Source: Terriglobia bacterium
GTDB taxonomy: Bacteria > Acidobacteriota > Terriglobia > UBA7540
Reading direction: 5' to 3'
NCBI GenBank assembly: GCA_030042795.1
Contig: JASHYZ010000662.1
Location: forward strand, 1-14,996
DNA: 14,996 bases
Positions within the stretch are counted from its first letter, which is position 1; each line of letters opens with the position of its first letter. Position numbers and translations under genes: made by a program. Below are positions 1 to 8,000 of this stretch, piece by piece. The notes under the pieces were generated by a model. That model worked only from the letters and a program-made list of their open reading frames with translations, did no database searches and was not told the origin of the DNA.

Positions 1-2835
1 GGCGGTGGCATCGAGAATCTCACGCAGATCGAGATCGCCCAGCAGCTCCCGGAGACGCGCTTGATCGACGGCAAGCGCTTGGGCGCGCCGCTCGGCGAGC
101 GGCGCGTCGGCGTCGTAGATGAATTCGGCCACGTAGCCGAACATCAGCGATGCGGCGAACGGCGACGGCCTCTCACCGTCTACCGTCACCACGCGAAGAA
201 ACCCATCGCGGATGCGCTGAAGAGTGGCGGCCAGGCCGGGCAGATCAAACACGTCGCGCAGGCACTCGCGGTAAGCCTCGAGCACGAGCGGGAACGAAGG
301 ATAGCGCGACGCCACCGCCAGCAGGTCCGCCGCTCGCTTGCGTTGCTGCCACAACGGCGAGCGCAAGCCCGCACGCCGCCGCGGCAGAAGCAGGGCGCGA
401 GCCGCCGCTTCGCGGAACAGAGCTGCAAAGACGGCGCTGCCTCCGAGCTGCTGCGCCACCAGCAACTCGATTTCGCCTGCATCCGGAACAAGAAGGGAAG
501 CGTCCGGAGGCTCGTCTGTATCGGGGAAGCGAATCACGAAGCCGTCGTCCGTCCACAGAGTGTCCAAGCCGGCATCTTCAAAGTTACCGCTGGCGCGCAC
601 ACGCGCCACGGCCGCCATCGACCAGGGCGCGTGAATACGGCTCCCAAAGGGCGAAAGGAGCGAAACGCGCCAATCGCCCATTTCATCGCGGTAGCGTTCA
701 ACCACCAGAGTCTGATCATCAGGGACTGTTCCGCCCGAAGCCGCAGCTTGATCGGCGAGATAGGCCACAAGGTTCTCAGCCGCCATTTCGGTGAGGCTGT
801 GCTCACGCACCAGATGCGCGACCGCGGCTTGCGGCGGCATGCCGCGCAACCGGCGCATCAGCTCGCCGATGGCCAGGCCGAATTCAAGCGGGCGGCCGAT
901 GCGGTCTCCGTGCCAGAAAGGCATCTTGCCGGGCTGACCCGGCGCCGGAGTCACCAGGACGCGATCGTGGGTGATCTCTTCAATTCGCCAAGTGGAGGCT
1001 CCCAGCACAAAGGTTTCACCCACCTTGCTCTCAAACACCATCTCTTCATCAAGCTCACCGACGCGGGCCGATCCCTTTTCGGCGCCTGCGCGAAAGACGC
1101 TGTAGAGACCGCGGTCGGGAATGGTGCCAGCATTGATCACGGCGAGCCGGCGCGCACCTGCGCGCGCGGAGAGCGTATGCGTGCCGCGGTCCCAGTTGAT
1201 GCGGGGCCGCAGTTCTGCGAACTCGTGGGAGGGATAGCGGCCGGCCAGCATATCGAGCACGCCCTCGAATATCGTGCGGCTGAGCCCGGTGAAGGGTGCC
1301 GCGCGGCGGACCAGGTCAAACAGATCATCCACCTGCCAGTCCTCCATGGCCACCATGGCAATAATTTGTTGCGCCAGCACGTCGAGCGGCAAGCGCAGAT
1401 AGCGGATGGATTCGATGTGGCCATCCAGCATGGCGCGCGTGGAAGCTGCACAAGCGACAAGATCGCCGCGATACTTCGGGAAGATAATCCCGAGGCTGGT
1501 GGCACCCGCCTGATGCCCGCCGCGCCCGATACGTTGCAGGCCGGAAGCCACCGAAGGCGGGGCTTCGATCTCAATCACCAGATCGATGGCACCCATATCA
1601 ATACCGAGCTCAAGCGAAGAGGTCGTGACGAGCCCGCGCAGCGTCCCTCCCTTGAGCTGCTCTTCAACAATCAGCCGTTGCTCACGGGCGAGAGAGCCGT
1701 GATGAGCGCGTACCAACAGCTCACCCGCGAGATCGTTTAGGGCGCCCGCCAGGCGCTCGGCGAGGCGGCGGTTGTTCACAAAGAGCAGTGTGGAATGGTG
1801 GCCTCGCACCAACTCCAGCAGACGCGGATGAATGGCGGACCAGATGGAGCTACGAGGGACGCCTTGGGCGCCGGCGATGCTCGATCCCTCTGCGTCAGCC
1901 GAAACACTTGCGGCGGCGCCGAAGCGTGCCATGTCTTCCACCGGCACCTCCACCGTGAGTTTCAGCCGCTTGCGCTCGCCCGTGTCCACTAACGTGACAG
2001 GACGATAGGTCACCGGGCGAGACTCCGGCAGTTCGAGCACGGCTTGCTCTGCCGCAGCGGCCAGGGATACCTCAGTCGCTGCACTTTCATGGCTCGGCGA
2101 AGATTCTCGCTGAGCGGTGTTGGATTCCTCATCGCATTCCAACAGCTCGCAGCCGCCCAAGAACCGCGCCACCTCATCGAGCGGGCGCTGAGTGGCCGAG
2201 AGCCCGATGCGCTGCAGGGGCCGCCCGCAAAAATGCTCGAGACGCTCGAGGGAGAGCGCCAGGTGCGCCCCGCGCTTCGTGGGCACCAGGGCATGGATCT
2301 CATCGACGATCAGCGTATCGATCGAGCGCAACACCTCACGGGCCTTCGAGGTGAGCAGCAGGTAAAGCGATTCCGGCGTGGTGATGAGAATGTCGGAGGG
2401 CTCGCGGCCGAAGCGGGCGCGCTCGGCAGCGGGTGTATCGCCCGTGCGGATGGCCACCGTGGGCTGAAAGCAAGGTTCGGCTCGCTTCGCGGCGGCGTAC
2501 GCGATGCCTTTCAGTGGCTGGCGCAGGTTGCGCTCAACATCCACCGCCAGGGCTTTGAGAGGGGAGACGTATAGAATCCGGCAGCGCAGCCGCTTCTCGG
2601 GCGGGCGCGTGAACATCAATCGCTCCAGGCACCAGAGAAAAGCAGCGAGCGTCTTGCCGGTCCCCGTGGGTGCGACGATCAACGTCGACTCGCCGCGAAT
2701 GATGGGAGGCCAGCCGCGACGTTGCGGAGCGGTGGGTGCTGAAAACGACGCGCGGAACCAGTCCTGAATGGCAGGATGAAAGAGTGTAAGTGGATCCTGC
2801 GATGAGTCGCGTTTGCTGCGGCGAGAACGGTGCAT
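1..2835 (-). CDS. lhr: Lhr-family ATP-dependent DNA helicase (C-terminus outside window)
   Basis: This is a superfamily 2, 3'-to-5' DNA helicase of the Lhr family, cytoplasmic and linked to DNA repair. My reverse-strand translation is open for 945 codons and leaves the window at base 1. RecA1 carries Walker A APTGTGKT (residues 55-62), DEIH (178-181) and SAT (213-215). RecA2 carries LLFVNNRR (350-357), TSSLELGID (405-413) and the arginine-finger motif QRIGRGGHQ (434-442). A Ser/Ala/Glu-rich insert (about 233-330) separates the lobes. The DEAD/H-associated region follows, with SPLWQQRKRA and FPLVLEAYRECLRDVFDLP. The segment SPFAASLMFGYVAEFIYD then points to the long bacterial form of roughly 1,400-1,500 residues rather than the short ligase-associated form. 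I start at ATG 2835 because an in-frame TGA lies about 45 nt upstream; no clear Shine-Dalgarno is present. It is divergent from the small membrane gene at 3024. Confidence 0.93.
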   Translation of the reverse strand, partial: MHRSRRSKRDSSQDPLTLFHPAIQDWFRASFSAPTAPQRRGWPPIIRGESTLIVAPTGTGKTLAAFLWCLERLMFTRPPEKRLRCRILYVSPLKALAVDVERNLRQPLKGIAYAAAKRAEPCFQPTVAIRTGDTPAAERARFGREPSDILITTPESLYLLLTSKAREVLRSIDTLIVDEIHALVPTKRGAHLALSLERLEHFCGRPLQRIGLSATQRPLDEVARFLGGCELLECDEESNTAQRESSPSHESAATEVSLAAAAEQAVLELPESRPVTYRPVTLVDTGERKRLKLTVEVPVEDMARFGAAASVSADAEGSSIAGAQGVPRSSIWSAIHPRLLELVRGHHSTLLFVNNRRLAERLAGALNDLAGELLVRAHHGSLAREQRLIVEEQLKGGTLRGLVTTSSLELGIDMGAIDLVIEIEAPPSVASGLQRIGRGGHQAGATSLGIIFPKYRGDLVACAASTRAMLDGHIESIRYLRLPLDVLAQQIIAMVAMEDWQVDDLFDLVRRAAPFTGLSRTIFEGVLDMLAGRYPSHEFAELRPRINWDRGTHTLSARAGARRLAVINAGTIPDRGLYSVFRAGAEKGSARVGELDEEMVFESKVGETFVLGASTWRIEEITHDRVLVTPAPGQPGKMPFWHGDRIGRPLEFGLAIGELMRRLRGMPPQAAVAHLVREHSLTEMAAENLVAYLADQAAASGGTVPDDQTLVVERYRDEMGDWRVSLLSPFGSRIHAPWSMAAVARVRASGNFEDAGLDTLWTDDGFVIRFPDTDEPPDASLLVPDAGEIELLVAQQLGGSAVFAALFREAAARALLLPRRRAGLRSPLWQQRKRAADLLAVASRYPSFPLVLEAYRECLRDVFDLPGLAATLQRIRDGFLRVVTVDGERPSPFAASLMFGYVAEFIYDADAPLAERRAQALAVDQARLRELLGDLDLREILDATA

Positions 2836-2846
2836 ACAGCGTATCA

Positions 2847-2863
2847 GGGGCAAGCCGAGCCCC
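2847..2863 (-). promoter_or_regulatory. GC hairpin in the lhr leader
   Basis: A perfect 5-bp inverted repeat (GGGGC / GCCCC, 7-nt loop) ends 11 nt before the lhr start codon, where a ribosome-binding site would normally be. No purine-rich SD is visible. If the RNA folds this way, the hairpin could lower translation of lhr. The structure is read directly; its role is inference. Confidence 0.3.
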
Positions 2864-2922
2864 AGCCTCGCAGCTCAGCGAAACGCCGGCAGCGTCGGTT
2901 TCAGATGACGGACTACATGTCA

Positions 2923-2928
2923 ATTATA
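2923..2928 (-). promoter_or_regulatory. Putative -10 element for lhr (TATAAT)
   Basis: The reverse strand reads a perfect TATAAT here, about 90 nt upstream of the lhr start. The region 16-18 bp further upstream has no good -35 match. The call rests on the -10 hexamer and its place in the divergent intergenic region. Confidence 0.35.
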
Positions 2929-2975
2929 GCCAAGGGCCAGTGTATTCAGCGCGCCGCTCACCCGCCGATCACTCC

Positions 2976-3005
2976 TTGTCGCGCGTCGCATTCGTGTGCT
3001 AGCCT
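2976..3005 (+). promoter_or_regulatory. Putative sigma-70 promoter of the small membrane gene
   Basis: TTGTCG (2976-2981) and TAGCCT (3000-3005) are separated by 18 bp, with TG dinucleotides just upstream of the -10. Transcription would start near 3012, leaving a leader of about 12 nt that still contains the GGAG ribosome-binding site at 3014-3017. Both hexamers are imperfect. Confidence 0.35.
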
Positions 3006-3023
3006 CGACTCTCGGAGACACTG

Positions 3024-3203
3024 ATGGCTATCTCCCACTTGCCTGCGATGGTTCTGTTTTCGTTCCTGGTGTCAGTGGTTTTCGGCGTGATCGCCAAGAA
3101 CACGACTCGCGAGCGATTCCTCTACGGTCTTAAATCATTCGTCTTATTCTTGGTGGTTGCTTTCGTCATCGGCTGGCTGATGTATCCAGTTCCGTGGCGT
3201 TGA
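3024..3203 (+). CDS. Small two-helix inner-membrane protein (59 aa)
   Basis: A 59-residue ORF starts at ATG 3024, preceded by GGAGA (3014-3018) at good spacing, and stops at TGA 3201-3203. Two hydrophobic segments, about residues 5-22 (PAMVLFSFLVSVVFGVI) and 38-53 (SFVLFLVVAFVIGWLM), flank a charged loop KNTTRERFLYGLK. The end is MYPVPWR. The positive loop suggests both termini lie outside the cytoplasm with the loop inside. The composition, the clean RBS and the hydrophobic-charged-hydrophobic pattern all argue for a real gene. It resembles short uncharacterised membrane proteins I associate with Acidobacteria, but I cannot name a family. It is divergent from lhr and convergent with the gene ending at 3258. 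Confidence 0.72.
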   Translation: MAISHLPAMVLFSFLVSVVFGVIAKNTTRERFLYGLKSFVLFLVVAFVIGWLMYPVPWR

Positions 3204-3257
3204 TCTCCTGCTCAAGCTTGGCCTTGATCCAGAGGACGCGGCTGAAATATTTATTGG

Positions 3258-3743
3258 CTATTGCGGAGGATGCTTGTCGTCTGAGGGCGTCGGAGCCAGG
3301 GCCGGAGAAGGTTTGGATTGCGTCCCGATCGATGCCTTGCAGATATCCTTGGCCTGTTGTAACTCGTCGTCGGTGTAATGCGAGGGAATCACCACCAGCT
3401 TGATCTTGTCGTTGACGGCGGTTTGATTCAGCGCCTTGATATCGTCGGTTCCCGTATACTTTTCCTTCTCCAACTTGCAATTGTAAGTGCCAAGGACCAC
3501 GTACTGCGTACGCGCGTAAATCACGCCGATTGCGAGTAAAGGTCCTTTCACCGGTGTGTGCTTTTCGAGCACCGCGCAACCTGTATTTCCTATCGTTGTG
3601 CCGGAAATTTGGGGCTGCTTCGAATCGCTGTTGTTACTGCTGCTCTCATGCGCCACGAACACCTGTGCTCGAAGCACTCGGATGAATGTCACGATAGCAA
3701 TCAAGCTTATCCCCAGCAAGAGTAAAGACGCCAGACTCTTCAT
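3258..3743 (-). CDS. Hypothetical exported or membrane-anchored protein (161 aa)
   Basis: I do not recognise a family. The protein begins MKSLASLLLLGISLIAIVTF, a strong signal peptide or anchor (hydrophobic core about residues 4-20). A Ser/Asn/Gln-rich linker (HESSSNNSDSKQ) follows, then a compact region of about 90 residues with three cysteines (GCAVLE, YNCKLE, DICKAS). The tail is Pro/Ser-rich and disordered-looking, ending DDKHPPQ. I start at ATG 3743 because GGAGAG lies 5 nt upstream; an in-frame GTG at 3782 would add 13 residues before the signal sequence and is less likely. A TTGACA hexamer on this strand (3777-3782) could be a -35, but the matching -10 would overlap the SD, so I do not call a promoter. 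Location outside the cytoplasmic membrane is inferred from the N-terminus. Confidence 0.68.
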   Translation of the reverse strand: MKSLASLLLLGISLIAIVTFIRVLRAQVFVAHESSSNNSDSKQPQISGTTIGNTGCAVLEKHTPVKGPLLAIGVIYARTQYVVLGTYNCKLEKEKYTGTDDIKALNQTAVNDKIKLVVIPSHYTDDELQQAKDICKASIGTQSKPSPALAPTPSDDKHPPQ

Positions 3744-3782
3744 CGAACTCTCCAGTTCAGTCAGCAGCCAAGTGCGTGTCAA

Positions 3783-4056
3783 GCGCGCACACTGCTGCCG
3801 CTGCGTAGCGGTCTTTCAGTGGGAGTGACACAGATCGTTGCGGAGGATGGGCCAAGGGGGAGGTCCATCCATCGACCCAGTCACCCCCAATTCACGTATA
3901 GCGTCGTGCTCGAACGGACGCAATAAGGTCAACTTCTTAAGAAAGTGGGGATTCGGCTGTATGTCGAATGACCAAACAATTCGTAGGTGGCCAGCTACCC
4001 CCGTCAAGCACAAGAAGTTAGAAGATCTCGAGAAGACCTGACTGATCGAATGTTTT
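3783..4056. other. Intergenic stretch without a supported gene
   Basis: Short ORFs exist on both strands (minus 3816-4013, plus 3838-4041), but neither has an SD, a domain I recognise, or clear coding character. A small perfect hairpin (CCGCT GCGT AGCGG) lies at 3798-3811, and an XhoI-type palindrome TCTCGAGA lies near 4026-4033. Base composition is more AT-rich than in neighbouring genes. The stretch may be a remnant of mobile DNA, but no terminal repeats or transposase motif can be shown. Confidence 0.4.
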
Positions 4057-4758
4057 TCACAATCGCTTCATCAGCTCTTCGGCGTAAAGCGCTCCTTCGG
4101 GCGTGTCTTCGTGCTTGAAGAAAACAAACACGTCTTGCAACGCCTTTGCCCATTGGCGCACAGAGACGAGAAGCGCCTCTCTTTCCTGTTGTGTGTAATC
4201 CGTCTTCCGCAATCGCAGATATGCGAAGTTGGCCGTAAGCGTCTGCGGAACTTGCATCTCTTCTGACTCAGCCCAGCAGAGCGCCACGTTGTGCTGCTTC
4301 AAGAGCTTGTATACCGCGTCATCCCACCAGGACTCGTGCCGAAATTCAAACGAACAGCGAAGCCCTTCTGGAACGATCGCCAGGAAACCGCTGAGAACGG
4401 CGTCGTCGCGCTTAAAGTTGGGAGGCAACTGGAACAGAATCGGTCCAAGCCGTTGCGCAGCGCGGAGGGGTTCGAGAGACCTGAAGAACGCCTGAGTGAA
4501 ATCAGAGTCAGCCTTCAGGCGTCCAAAGTGCGTGATCCTCTGGTGAGCTTTCGGGCAGAACAAGAACCCGTTCGGGCTGTCCCGTATCCAGTTTTCGAGC
4601 ATGCTCCCTCGGGGAAGGGCGCGAAAGGTGTAATTGATCTCGACACAGTTGAGGCGGCTTGCGTAGTGTTCCAGAAACCGCTTCGATGGTAACTTTGGCG
4701 GATAGAAACTGGGTTTCCACGACGCGTAGGCAAACCCGGATGTGCCAGCGTAAAGCAT
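4057..4758 (-). CDS. DUF72 (YecE-like) TIM-barrel protein
   Basis: A 233-residue protein covering the whole DUF72 family, which has a TIM-barrel fold and no settled biochemical role. Family hallmarks appear in order: AGTSGFAY near the start (residues 4-11), SFYPPKLP (17-24), VEINYTF (39-45), FCPKAHQRITH (67-77), GPILFQLPPNF (105-115), the barrel motif FEFRHESWW (137-145), AYLRLRKTDY (179-188) and the C-terminal VFFKHEDTPEGA (212-223). Length is normal (about 230-290) and no signal peptide is seen, so it is probably cytoplasmic. ATG 4758 is the only start that keeps the conserved N-terminal strand. No SD precedes it; a TGC-GATAAT sequence ends 6 nt upstream, so the transcript may be leaderless. 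Confidence 0.93.
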   Translation of the reverse strand: MLYAGTSGFAYASWKPSFYPPKLPSKRFLEHYASRLNCVEINYTFRALPRGSMLENWIRDSPNGFLFCPKAHQRITHFGRLKADSDFTQAFFRSLEPLRAAQRLGPILFQLPPNFKRDDAVLSGFLAIVPEGLRCSFEFRHESWWDDAVYKLLKQHNVALCWAESEEMQVPQTLTANFAYLRLRKTDYTQQEREALLVSVRQWAKALQDVFVFFKHEDTPEGALYAEELMKRL

Positions 4759-4764
4759 GGCCGA

Positions 4765-4773
4765 ATTATCGCA
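4765..4773 (-). promoter_or_regulatory. Extended -10 element directly before the DUF72 gene
   Basis: On the reverse strand TGC followed by GATAAT matches an extended -10 (TGn-TATAAT, 5 of 6). Six nucleotides separate it from the ATG, so transcription would start at or next to the start codon. No good -35 lies 16-18 bp upstream, which is common for extended -10 promoters. Confidence 0.4.
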
Positions 4774-4984
4774 CGTAGGAGAGCGCGATTGCTGCCGTCA
4801 GCGAGATCTGATGCGGTCTTTGACCGCAAGCAGTGTGGCCTTCCAAGGGAAATTCACCACGGATTCCAGCAAGACGCAGCCGAAAGCAGAAGAAATTTCA
4901 GATGAGAGATTATCTAAAAGCCAGAAACGCCGTCTCCGGCGTAGCTTCAAATGCACCCGTGTATGAATGCCCTGTAGCAACGAA

Positions 4985-5000
4985 CGGAGGCCAGTCTCCG
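4985..5000 (-). terminator. Weak hairpin after the giant-protein gene
   Basis: An inverted repeat CGGAG / CTCCG with a 6-nt loop begins 7 nt past the TAG stop of the gene ending at 5007. On that strand it is followed by TTCGTTGCT, which is T-rich but not a true U-tract. Plausible weak intrinsic terminator. Confidence 0.3.
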
Positions 5001-5006
5001 CAGAAA

Positions 5007-8000
5007 CTACTGAACGGTTAGGCTTGCCGTCGTGCTGTGAGACAAGCCCGCATAGCTCGCGCTGACCGAAAGCGAGTAGGTGCCGAACGGCGTACCCGGA
5101 GTAGAAGTCGTGCTCGAGCTGCTACCGCCGCCGCAGGACGCCCACATCATCATCGAAAGCATCACAGCAGCCAGAATGAGTGCCGGCCTGCGCCGCCGCA
5201 TATTCCAAGCCATGAGAGCAAGGCCAACCGGGGCTAGCCACAGCAGTGGGCCGCCGGGAGCTCTCAGAGGCGGATGAGGCCGCGTTCGGCCGCCAGGAAC
5301 TGTTGCCGAAGGCGCCGTCGTCGATACGTTCATTGTGAGGGTCGCCGGACTCGTACCGTTTAAGGCCACGCTGTTCGACGAGAGCGAGCAAGTGGTAAGT
5401 TGAGGCGCATTGGTGCACGTGACGCCGACGGTTTGATTAAAGCCACCCACAGGAGTGAGCGTGACGGTGTAGGTAGCTTGCTGGCCTTGCGAAACACTGA
5501 CTCCGCTCGAAGGCGTCACTGCAATCGTGAAGTCCCCGCCCGAACCGCTCAGCGCCTCCGTTTGCGGACTGCCCGCAGCGTTGTCAGAAATGCTGAGGCT
5601 GGCGTTTAGCGCGCCCCCCGATACGGGCGCAAAGATCACGCTGATGGTGCAGGAAAGTCCCGCCGCAAGATTTGATCCACAGCCGTTGGTTTCGGTGAAG
5701 TCCGCCCTCGCGCTGCCGGTGATGCTGATGCTGGTGATGCTGAGAGTAGCCGTCCCGCTGTTCTTCAGCGTGACGGTTTGAGCTGCACTCGAGGTCTTTA
5801 ACACCTGGGTAGCGAAAGTGAGACTCGTTGGAGTCAGGGTCACGGCTGGCGCCTCGCCCGTACCGGTCAGACTCACAGTTTGAGTTCCAACACCGTCGGT
5901 AACAGTAAGCGTTGCTGTACGGGTTCCGGCTGCGCTCGGAGTGAAGGTGACGCCAATCGTGCAGCTCGTGTCAGCCGCCAAGCTGGAGCCGCACATGTCA
6001 CTTTCGGCGAAGTTGGTGGCGTTGGTTCCGGAGACGGTCGCACCCGAAATCGTGAGCGCGGTACTCCCCGTGTTCGTTACGGTAACAGCTTGTGATGAGC
6101 TGGTGGTGCCAACAAACTGGCCGCCAAAGCTGAGGGTATTGGGTGATACCAGGATGCCGGTGCTCACACCGGCGCCCGTCAGGTTGACGGTCTGCGGGCT
6201 GCCATTTGCATCGTCGGTTAGAGTCAGCGCGGCCGTGCGGGTTCCCAGCGCCGACGGCGTGAACGTGACGCTGATGGTGCAGTTTTTGCCGAAAACAAGC
6301 GCTGAACCGCAGGTGTTGGTTGCGGCAAAATCGCTGGCGTTGGCCCCCGTGACTGCGATGCTGGTAAACGCCACGGAGCCGTTCGCACTCACCGTCACCG
6401 TCATCGCAGTGCTGGTGGTACCCAGAAGCTGGCTAGGCAGAGTCAGGCTGGAAGGCGTAAAGGTAAGAGTGGCGGCCGCGCCCGTTCCTGAAAGCGTCAC
6501 GGTCTGAGGGCTACCCGTCGCGCTGTCGGTGATGGTGAGACTACCGGTGCGGGTACCGATGGCGGTCGGAGTGAAGGTTACGCTGATGGTGCAACTCGAG
6601 CCCGCCGGCACCATGCTGCCGCAGGTGTTGGTTTCGGCGAAGTCGCCGCTCGTGGCCAGACTTGATAGGGTGAGGGCCGCACTGCCGGTGTTTGTCAAAG
6701 AGACGGCCTTTGCCGGGCTGGTGGTTCCCTTGATCTGAGATGCAAACGTGAGGCTGGCAGGCGCGAACGTAATCGCCGTATTAATTCCGGTACCGCCGAG
6801 GGTGGCGGTTTGATTGCCATTTACCGCATTGCTGTTCAACGTTACCGTTGCCGCCCGGGACCCGGGAGCCGTGGGAGTGAAGGTGACGGTAACCGTGCAA
6901 GACTGGCCCGGCTGCAGAGTCACGTTCGTGCAGGTGTTCGTCTGCTGAAAATCACCCGGATTGGTCCCTCCCAAGGTGACCGTGGTTAGGGCAAGGGCCT
7001 GGTTGCCGCTGTTCAAAACATTCAAAGTCTTCGAACTGCTGCTGCTGCCTACGGTTTCGTCGCCGAACAACAGGCTGGAAACCGACAGGGAATTGAACGG
7101 CGCCGTCATCTGGCCCAGTTGCGTTACAAAGGCGTCGCCAATGCCGCACTGGCTGGAGCCCCCGCCGCAAGCCTCCTGAAACGGATTCACGACTGGAAAA
7201 TTGGCAGACTGCGTGGCTCCGGCCAGATACAGATCATCTGAGGTATCGCGGGAGACGCCGTAGCCCACATCGTTGCCAGTGCCGCCCAGGATAAAAGACG
7301 TAATCAGTCCGGTTCCGATGGAGTTGAAACCTGTGACGATAACATCCTCACCGCCGGTTGTAGTCCCGCCCGATGACAAGCTGTTGAAGGCGGGGAAGCT
7401 GGCGCCTGAGTACGTGCCGCCCGTCACGTACACATTCTCCGATTGATCGAGGCTGAGTGCGGTGGCAAAATCTGCGCCACTGCCTCCGAGATAGGTTGAA
7501 AAAACCAGCGCCGAAGCCGTGCTGTTAAGCTTGGAGACAAACGCGTCTGGAACCGCGGTTCCTCCGCTGAGGTTGCACTGTCCGTCAGTGCCGCACCTGG
7601 TTTGAAACGCCCCTGCCGTCACAGGAAAATCCGCCGATGTCGTCTGCCCGGCCACGTACGCGTTTCCAGACGAGTCCACGGCAATGCCATTTCCTGTGTC
7701 CTGTCCCCATTGACTGCCGCCGCTGCCGCTGCCTCCCAGGTAGGTCAGATAAATGAGCCCACCCGCGCCGGCTGTCGCGGGGTTGATCTTGGCCACGAAG
7801 GGTTCGCCCTCGCAGGTTGTCCCGTTAAGCTTGCACGTTGGCTGGAAAACCCCCGCTGTGGTTTTGAGATCGGTCGAGTTTGTGGAACCGGTGACATAAA
7901 CATCGAGCGATGAGTCTAAGGCCACGGCGCTCGCATAATCCACGCCACTGCCGCCGAGATAGGTGGAATAGAGCAAGGAATTTGCACCTGACAAGCCGGG

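Noticed and set aside
61..1740. 559-codon open frame on the plus strand opposite lhr
   Set aside because: It has no recognisable domain, is Arg/His/Gln/Ala-rich as expected for a GC-rich antisense frame, and lies over a reverse strand with complete helicase motifs.
2044..2574. 176-codon plus-strand open frame
   Set aside because: It is antisense to the RecA1 helicase lobe including DEIH; the amino-acid pattern is a shadow of that gene.
3816..4041. Small ORFs on both strands in the intergenic gap, possibly IS-derived
   Set aside because: No transposase motif, terminal repeats or SD could be shown; left as unassigned intergenic DNA.
5941..6507. 188-codon plus-strand open frame with a repetitive Val/Leu-rich protein
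   Set aside because: It is antisense to the tandem ASH repeats; its periodicity is inherited from them.
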